64,000 nucleotides of DNA. Source: Bacillota bacterium (GTDB taxonomy: Bacteria > Bacillota > Clostridia > Christensenellales > Christensenellaceae). The translations under genes were made by a program, and so were the position numbers. Below the pieces are notes generated by a model. The model was not told the origin of the DNA. It saw nothing but the letters and a program-made list of their open reading frames with translations, and did not search any database. Shown here piece by piece: positions 17,029-25,983 of the stretch; positions within the stretch are counted from its first letter, which is position 1; every line of letters starts with the position of its first letter. The stretch spans positions 1 through 64,000 of the forward strand of contig JAEYKI010000024.1 of NCBI GenBank assembly GCA_023408315.1, in the 5' to 3' direction.

Positions 17029-17109
17029 ATCTATAGATTGTTAAGCTCCGGTATGCGCGCAAAGACCGCAGCTTTAAAAATGGTACAAAAGTTTAGAGGG
17101 GGTAAATTT

Positions 17110-17592
17110 ATGAATGTGAGCTTGCAGGAACCGATGGAAACGGAAGATTCTCAGCATGGAAGATTTCTTACATTTTCATTGGGTGACGAGGAGTTCGGGA
17201 TTGAAATCAGATTTGTAAAAGAGATTATCGGAATGCAGCCCGTAACGCAACTGCCTGAAACACCTGATTACGTTAAAGGCATTATCAACTTACGGGGGAA
17301 AATCATCCCGCTGATTGATTTGAAGGTGAAGTTTAAAAAAGAAAGCAACGGTTATACGGACCGGACATGCATCATTGTTGTTGAAATATATGATCTTTCT
17401 GCCGGACTGATTGTGGACAGCGTTTCGGAAGTGGCGGCGATAGGGGTGGAGGATGTTGCGCCGCCTCCCGACCATAGAACAGGAATACAAAATAAATATA
17501 TTCGCGGCATAGCCAAAGCGGGAGATGCGGTAAAGCTTCTGCTGGACTGCGAGATGCTGATTATAGAAAATGAAGCAGAAATACAATTGTAA
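17110..17592 (+). CDS. cheW: Chemotaxis coupling protein CheW
   Basis: 160 aa from the ATG at 17110 (AGAGGGGG seven bases upstream). CheW hallmarks: FLTFSLGDEEFGIEI at the start, VTQLPETPDYVKGIINLRG, IPLIDL, and VDSVSEV in the second half. It bridges chemoreceptors to the kinase CheA at the inner face of the membrane. A receptor follows 23 bp downstream; no cheA is in the window, so this pair must use a kinase encoded elsewhere. Confidence 0.93.
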   Translation: MNVSLQEPMETEDSQHGRFLTFSLGDEEFGIEIRFVKEIIGMQPVTQLPETPDYVKGIINLRGKIIPLIDLKVKFKKESNGYTDRTCIIVVEIYDLSAGLIVDSVSEVAAIGVEDVAPPPDHRTGIQNKYIRGIAKAGDAVKLLLDCEMLIIENEAEIQL

Positions 17593-17615
17593 GACGAAAG
17601 AATGAGGATATGAAT

Positions 17616-19946
17616 ATGAAGTGGTTTGTGAATTTAAAAATTGGAACCAGGCTGATAGTAAGTTTTTTAATTGTGGCTGTTATTGCGGGAATTGTGGGCG
17701 TGGTGGGAATTGTGAATATGAGCAGTATTTCCACGCAAAGCAACGAGCTTTTTACAGCGAATACGCTTGGGATTGAGTACGTGGGGCAAATTTCAACATA
17801 CTATCAAAGGGTACGCTTTAACGCAACCAAAATGGTTGTAAGCGATAGTGCCGAAGACGATGCTGCCAGCGCACAAAAAGTTACGGAATTTGCTGCGCAG
17901 GTGGACGATTATTTGAACAAATATGAGCAGACGATTGCAGGCTCCGAGGAAAGAGAAGTATTTAATAGCGTAAAGTCTCAGTTTGGGCAATATAAGTCTT
18001 TTATTTCCCAGGTGGTGTCTCTTGCTTTGGAGAATAAAGACGGCGAGGCAGAGGTTATTCTTCTGGGCGATGCTACAGAGGTAGGCGACACCATACAGAC
18101 TGATATAGACAAACTGTTTGCATTAAATGAAAGCGGTGCACAGGAAAAAAATGATCAGAACATGCAACTGCAGGAATCTTCCGTTATGATCATGATTATT
18201 ATTATTGCAGTTGGAGTGGTGGCCGCTATTCTGCTGGGAATACTGATTTCCAGGGGAATCAGCAAGCCTATGAGGAAAATGGTTTCTGTTGCGGATAAAC
18301 TTGCAGCCGGAAACACAGACGTTTCCGTTGATATTAATTCCAAGGATGAAGTAGGCATATTGGCCAGGTCTATGAGCCATATGATCGCGGCGATTCAAGC
18401 CCTGATAATGGATACCAACGGCCTGGTTGAAGCCGCGAAGGAAGGACGCCTGTCTATGCGCGCCGATGTCAGCAAGCACGAGGGAGACTATAAAAAGATT
18501 GTGGAAGGCGTAAACAATACGCTGGACGCTATTATGGAACCGCTCAACGTTGCTTCTGCCCAACTGCAGAAAGTGGCAGACGGCGAAGACTTGGATGCTA
18601 TTAACACAGAATTGTATCACGGCGATTTTAAGATTATAATCAATAATTTGAACGCGGTGAGAGATTCATTAAACCTGTTGCGTGCAGACTCATTGATGCT
18701 GGTGGATTCCGCGGTTGAAGGCAGGCTTTCCACCAGAGCGGATGTGGAACGGCATAAAGGTGGATACCGGCAGATTATAGAGGGCGTAAACAATACGCTG
18801 GACGCCATAATAAAACCGGTAAACGAAGCTTCGGGCGTACTTTCTGAAATGGCTAAAGGAAATCTGAACGTAAGCGTCGCGGGCGAATATATGGGTGACC
18901 ATGCCGTTATTAAGAATGCGCTGAACGATACAATTTTTGCTTTGAAAGGGTATATAGACGAAATTGCGGCGGTATTGGCTGAAACTGCGAAAGGCGATAT
19001 GACGCAGGAGATTAAATCCGAATACAGGGGCGCTTTTATTGCCCTTAAGGATTCCATCAACACCATTATTGGTTCCATGAACAGCATGCTGCTGGAAATT
19101 AAGCGCTCCGCGGACCAGGTGGCTCTCGGGACCAGCCAGGTTTCCAACGGCAGCCAGACCCTGGCGCAGGGTACGGGCGAACAGGCCAGCTCTATAGAAG
19201 AACTGACGGCTTCTATTATTCAGATATCGTCTCAAACGCAGCAAAACGCCAAGAATGCATCCGATGCGAACGAGCTTGCGCTGGTTGCAAAAAATTCTGC
19301 CTCCAGAGGCAACGAGCAGATGAAGGACATGCTTAAATCCATGGACGATATCAATGAATCCTCCAACAATATTTCCAAAATTATAAAAGTGATAGACGAC
19401 ATTGCCTTCCAGACGAATATTCTAGCCTTGAATGCGGCGGTGGAAGCCGCGAGGGCAGGCATTCATGGAAAAGGATTTGCCGTTGTGGCGGAGGAAGTGA
19501 GAAGCCTGGCCGCCAAGAGCGCCGACGCAGCAAAAGAAACCACCAATATGATAGAGGGATCTATCAAAAAGGTTGAACAGGGTACAAAGCTGGCAAACGA
19601 AACAGCCTCTGCATTGAGTGAAATTGTAAATAATGTGGATAAGGCTTCCTTGCTTGTGGGGGATATTGCGGTGGCTTCAAACCAGCAAGCTACTGCCATA
19701 TCTCAGATCAATTCTGGGATTGAGCAGGTTTCTTCTGTGGTTCAGAGCAATTCCGCAACCGCGGAAGAAAGCGCTGCGGCAAGTGAAGAACTCTCGGGAC
19801 AGGCGGAGTTGCTTAAGAATCTGGCAGGGCAGTTTAAGCTTAAGGAAAGCAATTACAAAGCTGAGCAGAAGCAAATGGCTAAGCACGCACACAGCGAAGG
19901 GAATAATACGGCTGTTTCCCTGGAAGACGGATCCAGCAAGTATTGA
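17616..19946 (+). CDS. Methyl-accepting chemotaxis protein with repeated HAMP-like modules
   Basis: 776 aa from the ATG at 17616 (GAGG eight bases upstream). Membrane helix near residues 10-35, a short four-helix sensor, second helix near 190-212 (MIMIIIIAVGVVAAILLGI), HAMP, then modules around EGRLSMRADVSKHEGDYKKI and EGRLSTRADVERHKGGYRQI, each followed by EGVNNTLDAI. A third, weaker copy reads AKGDMTQEIKSEYRGAFIAL. The signalling tip has FQTNILALNAAVEAARAG and VAEEVRSLAAKSADAA. No CheR-docking pentapeptide at the C-terminus. Pairs with the adjacent CheW. Confidence 0.93.
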   Translation: MKWFVNLKIGTRLIVSFLIVAVIAGIVGVVGIVNMSSISTQSNELFTANTLGIEYVGQISTYYQRVRFNATKMVVSDSAEDDAASAQKVTEFAAQVDDYLNKYEQTIAGSEEREVFNSVKSQFGQYKSFISQVVSLALENKDGEAEVILLGDATEVGDTIQTDIDKLFALNESGAQEKNDQNMQLQESSVMIMIIIIAVGVVAAILLGILISRGISKPMRKMVSVADKLAAGNTDVSVDINSKDEVGILARSMSHMIAAIQALIMDTNGLVEAAKEGRLSMRADVSKHEGDYKKIVEGVNNTLDAIMEPLNVASAQLQKVADGEDLDAINTELYHGDFKIIINNLNAVRDSLNLLRADSLMLVDSAVEGRLSTRADVERHKGGYRQIIEGVNNTLDAIIKPVNEASGVLSEMAKGNLNVSVAGEYMGDHAVIKNALNDTIFALKGYIDEIAAVLAETAKGDMTQEIKSEYRGAFIALKDSINTIIGSMNSMLLEIKRSADQVALGTSQVSNGSQTLAQGTGEQASSIEELTASIIQISSQTQQNAKNASDANELALVAKNSASRGNEQMKDMLKSMDDINESSNNISKIIKVIDDIAFQTNILALNAAVEAARAGIHGKGFAVVAEEVRSLAAKSADAAKETTNMIEGSIKKVEQGTKLANETASALSEIVNNVDKASLLVGDIAVASNQQATAISQINSGIEQVSSVVQSNSATAEESAAASEELSGQAELLKNLAGQFKLKESNYKAEQKQMAKHAHSEGNNTAVSLEDGSSKY

Positions 19947-19961
19947 CCCACCCACCCAAAA

Positions 19962-20000
19962 GGCGGCAACCAACCTATCCAGGTTGCCGCCTCTTAAAGA
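19962..20000 (+). terminator. Hairpin after the chemoreceptor gene
   Basis: GGCGGCAACC (19962-19971) pairs perfectly with GGTTGCCGCC (19982-19991), followed by TCTT. The weak T-run makes it a modest terminator alone; a stronger one lies at 20058. Confidence 0.55.
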
Positions 20001-20057
20001 ATAAAGGGATGCCGCGTTGTACAAGCAAAGCATTTTTTTGAAAAAAACGCAAATATA

Positions 20058-20100
20058 AAATGCCGCCGGCCGAAATGAACAGGCCGGCGGCATTTAATTT
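20058..20100. terminator. Bidirectional terminator between convergent operons
   Basis: A perfect 14-bp stem (AAATGCCGCCGGCC, 20058-20071, with 20082-20095) is flanked by an A-run on the left and AATTTT on the right. It separates the chemoreceptor (+) from the sugar ATPase gene (-) and could stop transcription both ways. Confidence 0.75.
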
Positions 20101-20125
20101 TGGGCAAATAACGTGCGGATTGTTG

Positions 20126-21244
20126 CTAGAACAGAAGGCTTTTTTCTGTTTCTGTATCAAACAAATGAGCCAGCCGCCCGGGTATTACAAAGCATACTGT
20201 ATTGTGCTTTTTTTGCCCCTTGCCTGAATCTGTAATTTCTTCTGTGGAAACGCGAATGATGACATCCGACGTGCCAACAGAGAGATGCAGATGCATTTCT
20301 CCTCCCATCATTTCGCAAACATCCACTTCTGCGCTGATGCTCCCTGGCGTACCTTCTGGTACAACGCGGACATGCTCCGGCCGGATGCCCAGCGTAACCT
20401 TTCTGGGCCCTTGTTCCCGGAAACGCAAAATTTCTTCTGTGTCCGCACCAGGGTCGATTTTTACGCCGCAGGTATGAATGCTGTATTTACCGCCCGAGAA
20501 AACAAGCTCTGCGGGAAGAAAGTTCATCCGGGGCGTTCCAATGAACCCGGCTACAAATTTGTTCGCAGGTTTCTCATAAACCTCCTGAGAAGCGCCAATC
20601 TGCTGGATATGGCCGTCCTTCATAATCACAATCCGGTCTCCCAGCGTCATGGCTTCTGTCTGGTCGTGCGTTACATAGATAAAAGTGGTGTCCACGCGTT
20701 CGCGCAGTTTAATGATCTCTGTGCGCATCTGGTTTCTGAGCTTTGCATCCAGGTTAGACAACGGTTCATCCATCAGAAACACCTTTGGATGGCGCACAAT
20801 GGCCCGTCCGATGGCCACGCGCTGTCTTTGCCCGCCCGAAAGCGCCTTGGGTTTGCGTTTTAAAAGCGGCGTGATGCCGAGTATTTCTGCAGCCTGATTC
20901 ACTTTTTGATCGATTATTTCTTTTTTTTCATTTTTGATCTTAAGGGCAAACGCAAGGTTTTCGTAAACCGTCATATGCGGATAAAGCGCATAGTTCTGAA
21001 ACACCATTGCGATATCCCTGTCTTTGGGCGGAACCGTATTTACCAGGTTTCCGTCAATAAAGAGTTCTCCTGTGGTGATCTCTTCCAGGCCCGCCACCAT
21101 GCGGAGAGTGGTGGATTTTCCGCAGCCTGAGGGGCCTACAAATACCACAAACTCCCTGTCGTTGATCTCCAGGTTAAAATTGTCAACAGCAATAACGCTT
21201 TTGTCGTATGCCTTTGTAATATTTTTAAAAGTTACATTTGCCAT
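20126..21244 (-). CDS. Carbohydrate ABC importer ATPase (MsmX/UgpC/MalK type)
   Basis: 372 aa from the ATG at 21244, giving the typical MANVTFKNITKAYD start; the longer frame to 21304 runs through GC-rich hairpins. Walker A GPSGCGKST, signature LSGGQRQRVAIGRAIVR, Walker B KVFLMDEPLSNLD, then a TOBE-type C-terminal domain (VTLGIRPEHVRVV). It should energise the two-permease importer at 24108-25881, and like MsmX it may serve several importers. It is the last gene of the minus-strand locus, after a 194-bp structured gap. Confidence 0.93.
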   Translation of the reverse strand: MANVTFKNITKAYDKSVIAVDNFNLEINDREFVVFVGPSGCGKSTTLRMVAGLEEITTGELFIDGNLVNTVPPKDRDIAMVFQNYALYPHMTVYENLAFALKIKNEKKEIIDQKVNQAAEILGITPLLKRKPKALSGGQRQRVAIGRAIVRHPKVFLMDEPLSNLDAKLRNQMRTEIIKLRERVDTTFIYVTHDQTEAMTLGDRIVIMKDGHIQQIGASQEVYEKPANKFVAGFIGTPRMNFLPAELVFSGGKYSIHTCGVKIDPGADTEEILRFREQGPRKVTLGIRPEHVRVVPEGTPGSISAEVDVCEMMGGEMHLHLSVGTSDVIIRVSTEEITDSGKGQKKHNTVCFVIPGRLAHLFDTETEKSLLF

Positions 21245-21257
21245 AGTAAACAGCTTT

Positions 21258-21347
21258 GCCACACTGAAATGTGGCTCGCCGCCGCCCTTTTGCACGGGCG
21301 GCAACCTTGCGGCAGAACTCCACGCTGCCGCACCGCAAGCTGTGCGG
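21258..21347. repeat. Cluster of four GC-rich hairpins
   Basis: Consecutive inverted repeats: GCCACA/TGTGGC (21258-21275), GCCGCCC/GGGCGGC (21281-21302), GCGGCAG/CTGCCGC (about 21310-21330) and CCGCA/TGCGG (21333-21347). They fill the gap between the response regulator and the ATPase gene. A 14-bp segment, GGCTCGCCGCCGCC, occurs here and again at the 3' end of the regulator gene (about 21459-21472). Possibly a REP-like element or an mRNA-processing site. Confidence 0.5.
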
Positions 21348-21438
21348 AAAAATTTGCCTCCTTTTTATTGTGTCCAAAAGCGGTGGGGAAGTGGAGCCGC
21401 TCAAAGTCACATTGATTCTGGTTGGTATGTTGGGCGTA

Positions 21439-22215
21439 TTATCTGGAAACGCGGATATGGGGCTCGCCGCCGCCGTTTGGGTCTATGCCGGCCAGAGACC
21501 TGCAGTATTCGGAGTATGTAGTGCCCGTATACTTTTTAAAGCACCTTCCAAAATAATTGGGATCCGGTATGCCTACCGCGGTTGCCGTACAAAACATCTT
21601 TTCGTTTTCCTTTGCCAGGTTGATTGCCTGCTTCATGCGGCATTCCGTAAGGTGCTCTATAAAGGAACTGCCGGTCTCCGCCTTGAAGCGCCTGCTTAAA
21701 TAACTGGGGTTATATCCGAACGTCTGGGCAATGGATGTGAGGTTCAGGCTGGAATCTGTATAATGCTCTTCTATGTACTTAGCGATGCGCCTGATGGCAG
21801 AGGGCTCAATTTCTCTGTATTCCTTGGATTCCCCAGGCGGTTCCTGGATGGTTTGGATGACTTTTTTTAATACTTCGTAGATTTCCATACGCACGATGGG
21901 CTTTAAAATATATCCATATACGGAGAGCCCGATGCACTGGCGCGCGTATTCAAACTCGTCAAAGGCCGTGAGAATAATGATCTTAAGATCCGGATACCGT
22001 TCGGCTGCCAATTTGGAGAACTCGATGCCGTCCATAAACGGCATGCAAACGTCTACGAAAGCGATATGCGGCTTAACTTCGTCAATTTTGTTAATTGCTT
22101 CAATCCCGCTGGCAGCCTCGCCTACCACTGTAATGCCAAGGGATTCCCAATCGATGGATTTTTTAAGCAGCAAGCGCGTAGGCTCTTCGTCATCAATCAG
22201 CATAACCCTGAACAT
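21439..22215 (-). CDS. AraC-type response regulator (YesN-like)
   Basis: 258 aa. Receiver with MLIDDEEPTR (acidic pair), phospho-Asp in IAFVDVCMP and Lys in YILKPI; then an AraC helix-turn-helix pair (LNLTSIAQTFGYNPSYLSRRF and YFGRCFKKYTGTTYSEY). The partner is the YesM-type kinase 13 bp upstream. Such pairs activate oligosaccharide-uptake genes. The C-terminal tail NGGGEPHIRVSR lies beyond the usual AraC end and is encoded by the repeated GC-rich segment. Confidence 0.92.
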   Translation of the reverse strand: MFRVMLIDDEEPTRLLLKKSIDWESLGITVVGEAASGIEAINKIDEVKPHIAFVDVCMPFMDGIEFSKLAAERYPDLKIIILTAFDEFEYARQCIGLSVYGYILKPIVRMEIYEVLKKVIQTIQEPPGESKEYREIEPSAIRRIAKYIEEHYTDSSLNLTSIAQTFGYNPSYLSRRFKAETGSSFIEHLTECRMKQAINLAKENEKMFCTATAVGIPDPNYFGRCFKKYTGTTYSEYCRSLAGIDPNGGGEPHIRVSR

Positions 22216-22228
22216 CTGCGTCCCTCCT

Positions 22229-24037
22229 TTATTTTAATTTTGGAATAATGATCTCTATCTCGGTATATTCGCCAGGTTCACTGCGAATTTGGATGACATC
22301 ATAGTGATTGCAGTAATAACGGATGCGGTCTATAGTGCCTTTCAGGCCGAAGCCGGTGAGGTCGCTTGTGTTTTCCGTGTCTTCCGAAAGGACTTCCCTG
22401 ATTTTTTCCTGCGTCATGCCTACGCCCGTATCGTACACGGTTATGTGTACCTCGTCGTCTTTTTTGAATGTGCGTATACGGATGATCCCTTTTTCGCCTT
22501 TCAGGCGGATTCCGTGATACAGGCTGTTCTCCGCAAGCGGCTGTAATATCAGTTTTGGGATCATGGTGTTCAGAACGCTTTCGTCCAGTTCGTATTCATC
22601 GTCGAATATGTTCCCATAGCGCAGCTTTTGCAGCGCCAGGTAATCCCGGACAATCAATATTTCGTTTCTGAGCGGTATCTCACGGCTGCCCTTGCTTAAG
22701 AAATTGCGGTAGAAACTGCCCAGTGTTTCAAGAGCATCGTGCACGCGGGGAGCGTCGCTCTTAAGAGCCATATAGCTGATGGTCTCCAGGGAGTTGTATA
22801 GGAAATGCGGCTTGATCTGCTCGTGCAGCATGCGCATTTCCGCCTTTTGTATGCTTTTCTCCTTCTCCAGCAATTCCGTGATCAGCTTGTTGATGTGGTC
22901 TATCAGGTTGTTGTAGGTATCCGCCAGCCTTCTGATCTCGTTATCCGGGAGGGACATGTTGGTTTTTTGCAGCACCCCGTTTGTTTTTGTGTTTGTCATG
23001 GCGCGGGTTAATTGTTCAATGGGGCGCGTAACGTTCATGGATATAAATGCGCCGCTGCTGAAAACGGACAAGGCCACCGTTACAATAAGGATCACTACGA
23101 TCCAGACGGTTTCCCCCGAATGCATGCCTGTAAACGGGAGATCGCTGATGCCAACCTGCACAATGGGGGAATCTGCAGCGCTGTATGCGCACAGTAGCTG
23201 CCTTTGTATGCCGTTCCCGGTTTCTGCCCAACTGAATCCCTTTCCCACAAACTGAGGGTTGAATTTGTTTTTTAAGCTTTTGTCGCCCCACAGCACGTTT
23301 CCGTCCCTGTCAAAAAAGCAGATGCGCCTGTCGCTGTCCGCCGTGTCCTGCATCACGGAATCAAGGACGCTGGCGGAAAGATTGACCACCAGCAGGCCTT
23401 CTATCTGCAGGGTGTCTATATTATAAATATAACGCGCCATTGTGATGAGCGGCGAGCCGCTTTGTTTGCGGAACGCGCCGCCGCCGTTGATCATGAGTGT
23501 GATGGCGCCTTTGGCGTCCAGAAGCGGTTTGGTCCATTCAGGCGTTGCCATTAAGGGATCGTCAATCAGCATAACGCCTGCACCGGTGCGCACAGATTTT
23601 CCGTCCATACGGTAGACATAGACGGAATCTACGTTGTTGTATATATTGATGATGCTGATGATTCCGCCCCGCACTTGCGTGGAGTTAAACGCCTGGCCCG
23701 TCCCGGAATCCCGCAGGAAGCGCGCCACCTCCGAATTCAGCATGATAAGCCGGGACATTTCTTTGTACCGGTCCAGGCTCACTTTGATGTTTTTGCTGAT
23801 GCTGGCCATTGCGATTTCGCTGCTTGATATCTCATTGTCGAAGCTGGCCCTGGACATGATGATGCTGTATGAAACCAGCATGATGACGCAGAAAATAGAA
23901 AGCAGGAGAAAAAAGAATCTCCAGGTCTTCACTTTTAAAGACTGCGCGGACCGCGTATTGGCTTTGCTTCCAAACATCATTCGGACAACCCCGTATGCAT
24001 AAAAGAAAAATGTTTTAATTGAATGTATTAATTGCAT
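22229..24037 (-). CDS. Membrane sensor histidine kinase (YesM-like)
   Basis: 602 aa. Two membrane helices (about residues 40-62 and 310-335) enclose an extracellular Cache-like sensor; a HAMP segment follows (VTRPIEQLTRAM), then the His_kinase domain with QIKPHFLYNSLETISYM (phospho-His) and a HATPase (LILQPLAENSLYHG, DTGVGM, GFGLKGTIDRI). It senses a sugar outside, or the loaded binding protein, and phosphorylates the regulator at 21439. The RBS before the ATG at 24037 is weak. Confidence 0.92.
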   Translation of the reverse strand: MQLIHSIKTFFFYAYGVVRMMFGSKANTRSAQSLKVKTWRFFFLLLSIFCVIMLVSYSIIMSRASFDNEISSSEIAMASISKNIKVSLDRYKEMSRLIMLNSEVARFLRDSGTGQAFNSTQVRGGIISIINIYNNVDSVYVYRMDGKSVRTGAGVMLIDDPLMATPEWTKPLLDAKGAITLMINGGGAFRKQSGSPLITMARYIYNIDTLQIEGLLVVNLSASVLDSVMQDTADSDRRICFFDRDGNVLWGDKSLKNKFNPQFVGKGFSWAETGNGIQRQLLCAYSAADSPIVQVGISDLPFTGMHSGETVWIVVILIVTVALSVFSSGAFISMNVTRPIEQLTRAMTNTKTNGVLQKTNMSLPDNEIRRLADTYNNLIDHINKLITELLEKEKSIQKAEMRMLHEQIKPHFLYNSLETISYMALKSDAPRVHDALETLGSFYRNFLSKGSREIPLRNEILIVRDYLALQKLRYGNIFDDEYELDESVLNTMIPKLILQPLAENSLYHGIRLKGEKGIIRIRTFKKDDEVHITVYDTGVGMTQEKIREVLSEDTENTSDLTGFGLKGTIDRIRYYCNHYDVIQIRSEPGEYTEIEIIIPKLK

Positions 24038-24107
24038 AACAATTATATCAGGTTATACCTTTTCTGTAAAATTTAAATTACTCTGAATCGTTTGGAAAAC
24101 CCCGGTT

Positions 24108-24998
24108 TTACCCCTTGATGGCGCCTGCGCTGAAGCTCTCCTGTATCCTTTTGCTCATAAACGCATATACGATGAGCGTTGGGAAGGTAGCGAGAACCAG
24201 CGCTGCGCCAATTGGCCCCCATTTGGTGGTATAAGAGCCGGAAAGCGCCTGCAAGCCCACGGTGAGCGTTCTGAAATCTGAACTGCTGATGAATATAAGC
24301 GCGAACATAAGCTCGTTCCATGCCTGAATAAAGGTGAATATTGCCACAGTGGCGATTGCGGGCCTCATCATTGGAAAGATAATTTTCCAGAACAGCTTCC
24401 ATATGCTGCAACCGTCTATACACGCCGCCTCGTCAAATTCCTTTGGTATATCCTGCAGGAACCCTGTAAAAATGAGAATGGCGATGGAGAGGGAAAACGC
24501 CGTGTAGGGTACAATGAGCGCCTGGTAAGAATTGGTCATTTTAAGGCTGGAAAGAACCAGGAACACAGGAAGGATTGCCGCGTGGATGGGTACCGTCATG
24601 CCCAAAAGGAACATGTTGTTCATGAATTTGCGGCCCTTCCAGATCATGCGGGTAAGCGCAAAGGCGGCCATCATGGCGATAATTACCGTGAGAACGATTG
24701 TAATGCCGGAAACAATAAAGCTGTTCAGGAAAAAATGGCCCATGTTGCCCACGCGGAGCGCGGATTCGTAGTTTGACCACAGCCAGTCGTGCGGCAGGCC
24801 AATGACGTTATCACCGAATATTTCGGCGTTGTTCTTGAGAGAGAAAGTAAACATCCAATACAGAGGGAAAAGGTTTACAAGCGCCCATATTCCAAGAAAG
24901 AAATATACCATAAATTCTTTTGGCTGGAATTTTCTGCGTTGCCGGAGGCTTAAAGGCTCCGCTATTTGTATGATTCTTGTTTGAGCCATATTGTTCAT
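24108..24998 (-). CDS. Carbohydrate ABC permease (MalG type)
   Basis: 296 aa, six predicted membrane helices. The EAA loop is EFDEAACIDGCSIWKLFWKI, the ATPase contact of BPD_transp_1 permeases, and the C-terminal SFSAGAIKG is typical of MalG/LacG. Start ATG at 24998 with GGAGGTGG upstream; one base separates it from the stop of the partner permease, so the two are coupled. Confidence 0.93.
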   Translation of the reverse strand: MNNMAQTRIIQIAEPLSLRQRRKFQPKEFMVYFFLGIWALVNLFPLYWMFTFSLKNNAEIFGDNVIGLPHDWLWSNYESALRVGNMGHFFLNSFIVSGITIVLTVIIAMMAAFALTRMIWKGRKFMNNMFLLGMTVPIHAAILPVFLVLSSLKMTNSYQALIVPYTAFSLSIAILIFTGFLQDIPKEFDEAACIDGCSIWKLFWKIIFPMMRPAIATVAIFTFIQAWNELMFALIFISSSDFRTLTVGLQALSGSYTTKWGPIGAALVLATFPTLIVYAFMSKRIQESFSAGAIKG

Positions 24999-24999
24999 G

Positions 25000-25881
25000 T
25001 CAATCCACCTCCGTTTTAAATGTTTTTCTGATAATTATGGCAAACAGGAAGCATAAGGCTATCAGGAACACGGCGATTGCGCTTCCGAATCCGTACTGGT
25101 TCCGCAGGAACAGCATTTGTACAAGCAGGGTGCTTGGCACCTCGGTTGCGTGCGCCGGGCCTCCGTTTGTAAGAATGTATATCATGTCGAAAACCTTGAG
25201 GGACCCCGTTACCGAGATGATGACGCAGACCCGGAGCACCGGCTTGATGAGCGGAATGATGATTTTCCGGTTAATCTGCCATTCGGATGCGCCGTCGATT
25301 AATGCGGCTTCCTTTATTTCGGGGGAAATGCCGGTGATGCCCGCATACATCAGAAGCATATGGTAGCCTGTGTACTGCCATAGGGTTGGAATAAACGTGG
25401 AAACAAGCGCGGTGCCCTTGTCTCCCAGCCATACGTTGGTCAATGAGTCAAGGTTGATGGCCCTTAAAAAAACGTTTAGAATCCCGTAATCAGGATTATA
25501 GATTTTGAGCCATAACTGGCCAATAACAACTGTGGACATTAAAACCGGAATAAAATACACGGAAAGGAAGAAGCGGCTGCCCCTTCTTTTTTTTGCCAGC
25601 AGCAAGGCAAGCACCAGGGATAGCGGGAGCTGTATGCCAACGGATACGCCCGCAAAAAACAGGGCGTTTAGAAGCGACTGGGGAAAGTTTACAGCTTTAT
25701 TTGTAAACAGCTCCACATAGTTTTGCAAGCCAATAAATTTCATGTCCGTAAATCCGTCCCACTCATGCAGGCTGTAATAACCGGACATAATGATGGGAAT
25801 GATGATAATGCCAACGAATAAGACAAGCGCAGGCAAGAGAAACAGCAGTAAGGCGGATTTGTTTTTATAGAGTATATTCAT
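25000..25881 (-). CDS. Carbohydrate ABC permease (MalF/UgpA type)
   Basis: 293 aa with six predicted helices: ALLLFLLPALVLFVGIIIIP at the start and the EAA loop EIKEAALIDGASEWQINRKI. It forms the membrane channel with the MalG-type partner. Forms a binding-protein/MalF/MalG set in the standard order. Substrate is probably a plant oligosaccharide, judged from the linked GH3 glycosidase. Confidence 0.93.
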   Translation of the reverse strand: MNILYKNKSALLLFLLPALVLFVGIIIIPIIMSGYYSLHEWDGFTDMKFIGLQNYVELFTNKAVNFPQSLLNALFFAGVSVGIQLPLSLVLALLLAKKRRGSRFFLSVYFIPVLMSTVVIGQLWLKIYNPDYGILNVFLRAINLDSLTNVWLGDKGTALVSTFIPTLWQYTGYHMLLMYAGITGISPEIKEAALIDGASEWQINRKIIIPLIKPVLRVCVIISVTGSLKVFDMIYILTNGGPAHATEVPSTLLVQMLFLRNQYGFGSAIAVFLIALCFLFAIIIRKTFKTEVD

Positions 25882-25983
25882 GCGTATTCCTCCGCAACAT
25901 TAATTGTTTGGGCCGATAATAGTAGATATCGGCCCCCCGGCTTGACGGAGAGCCGATATTTACAGGTATCAGCAGGCGGTAAC

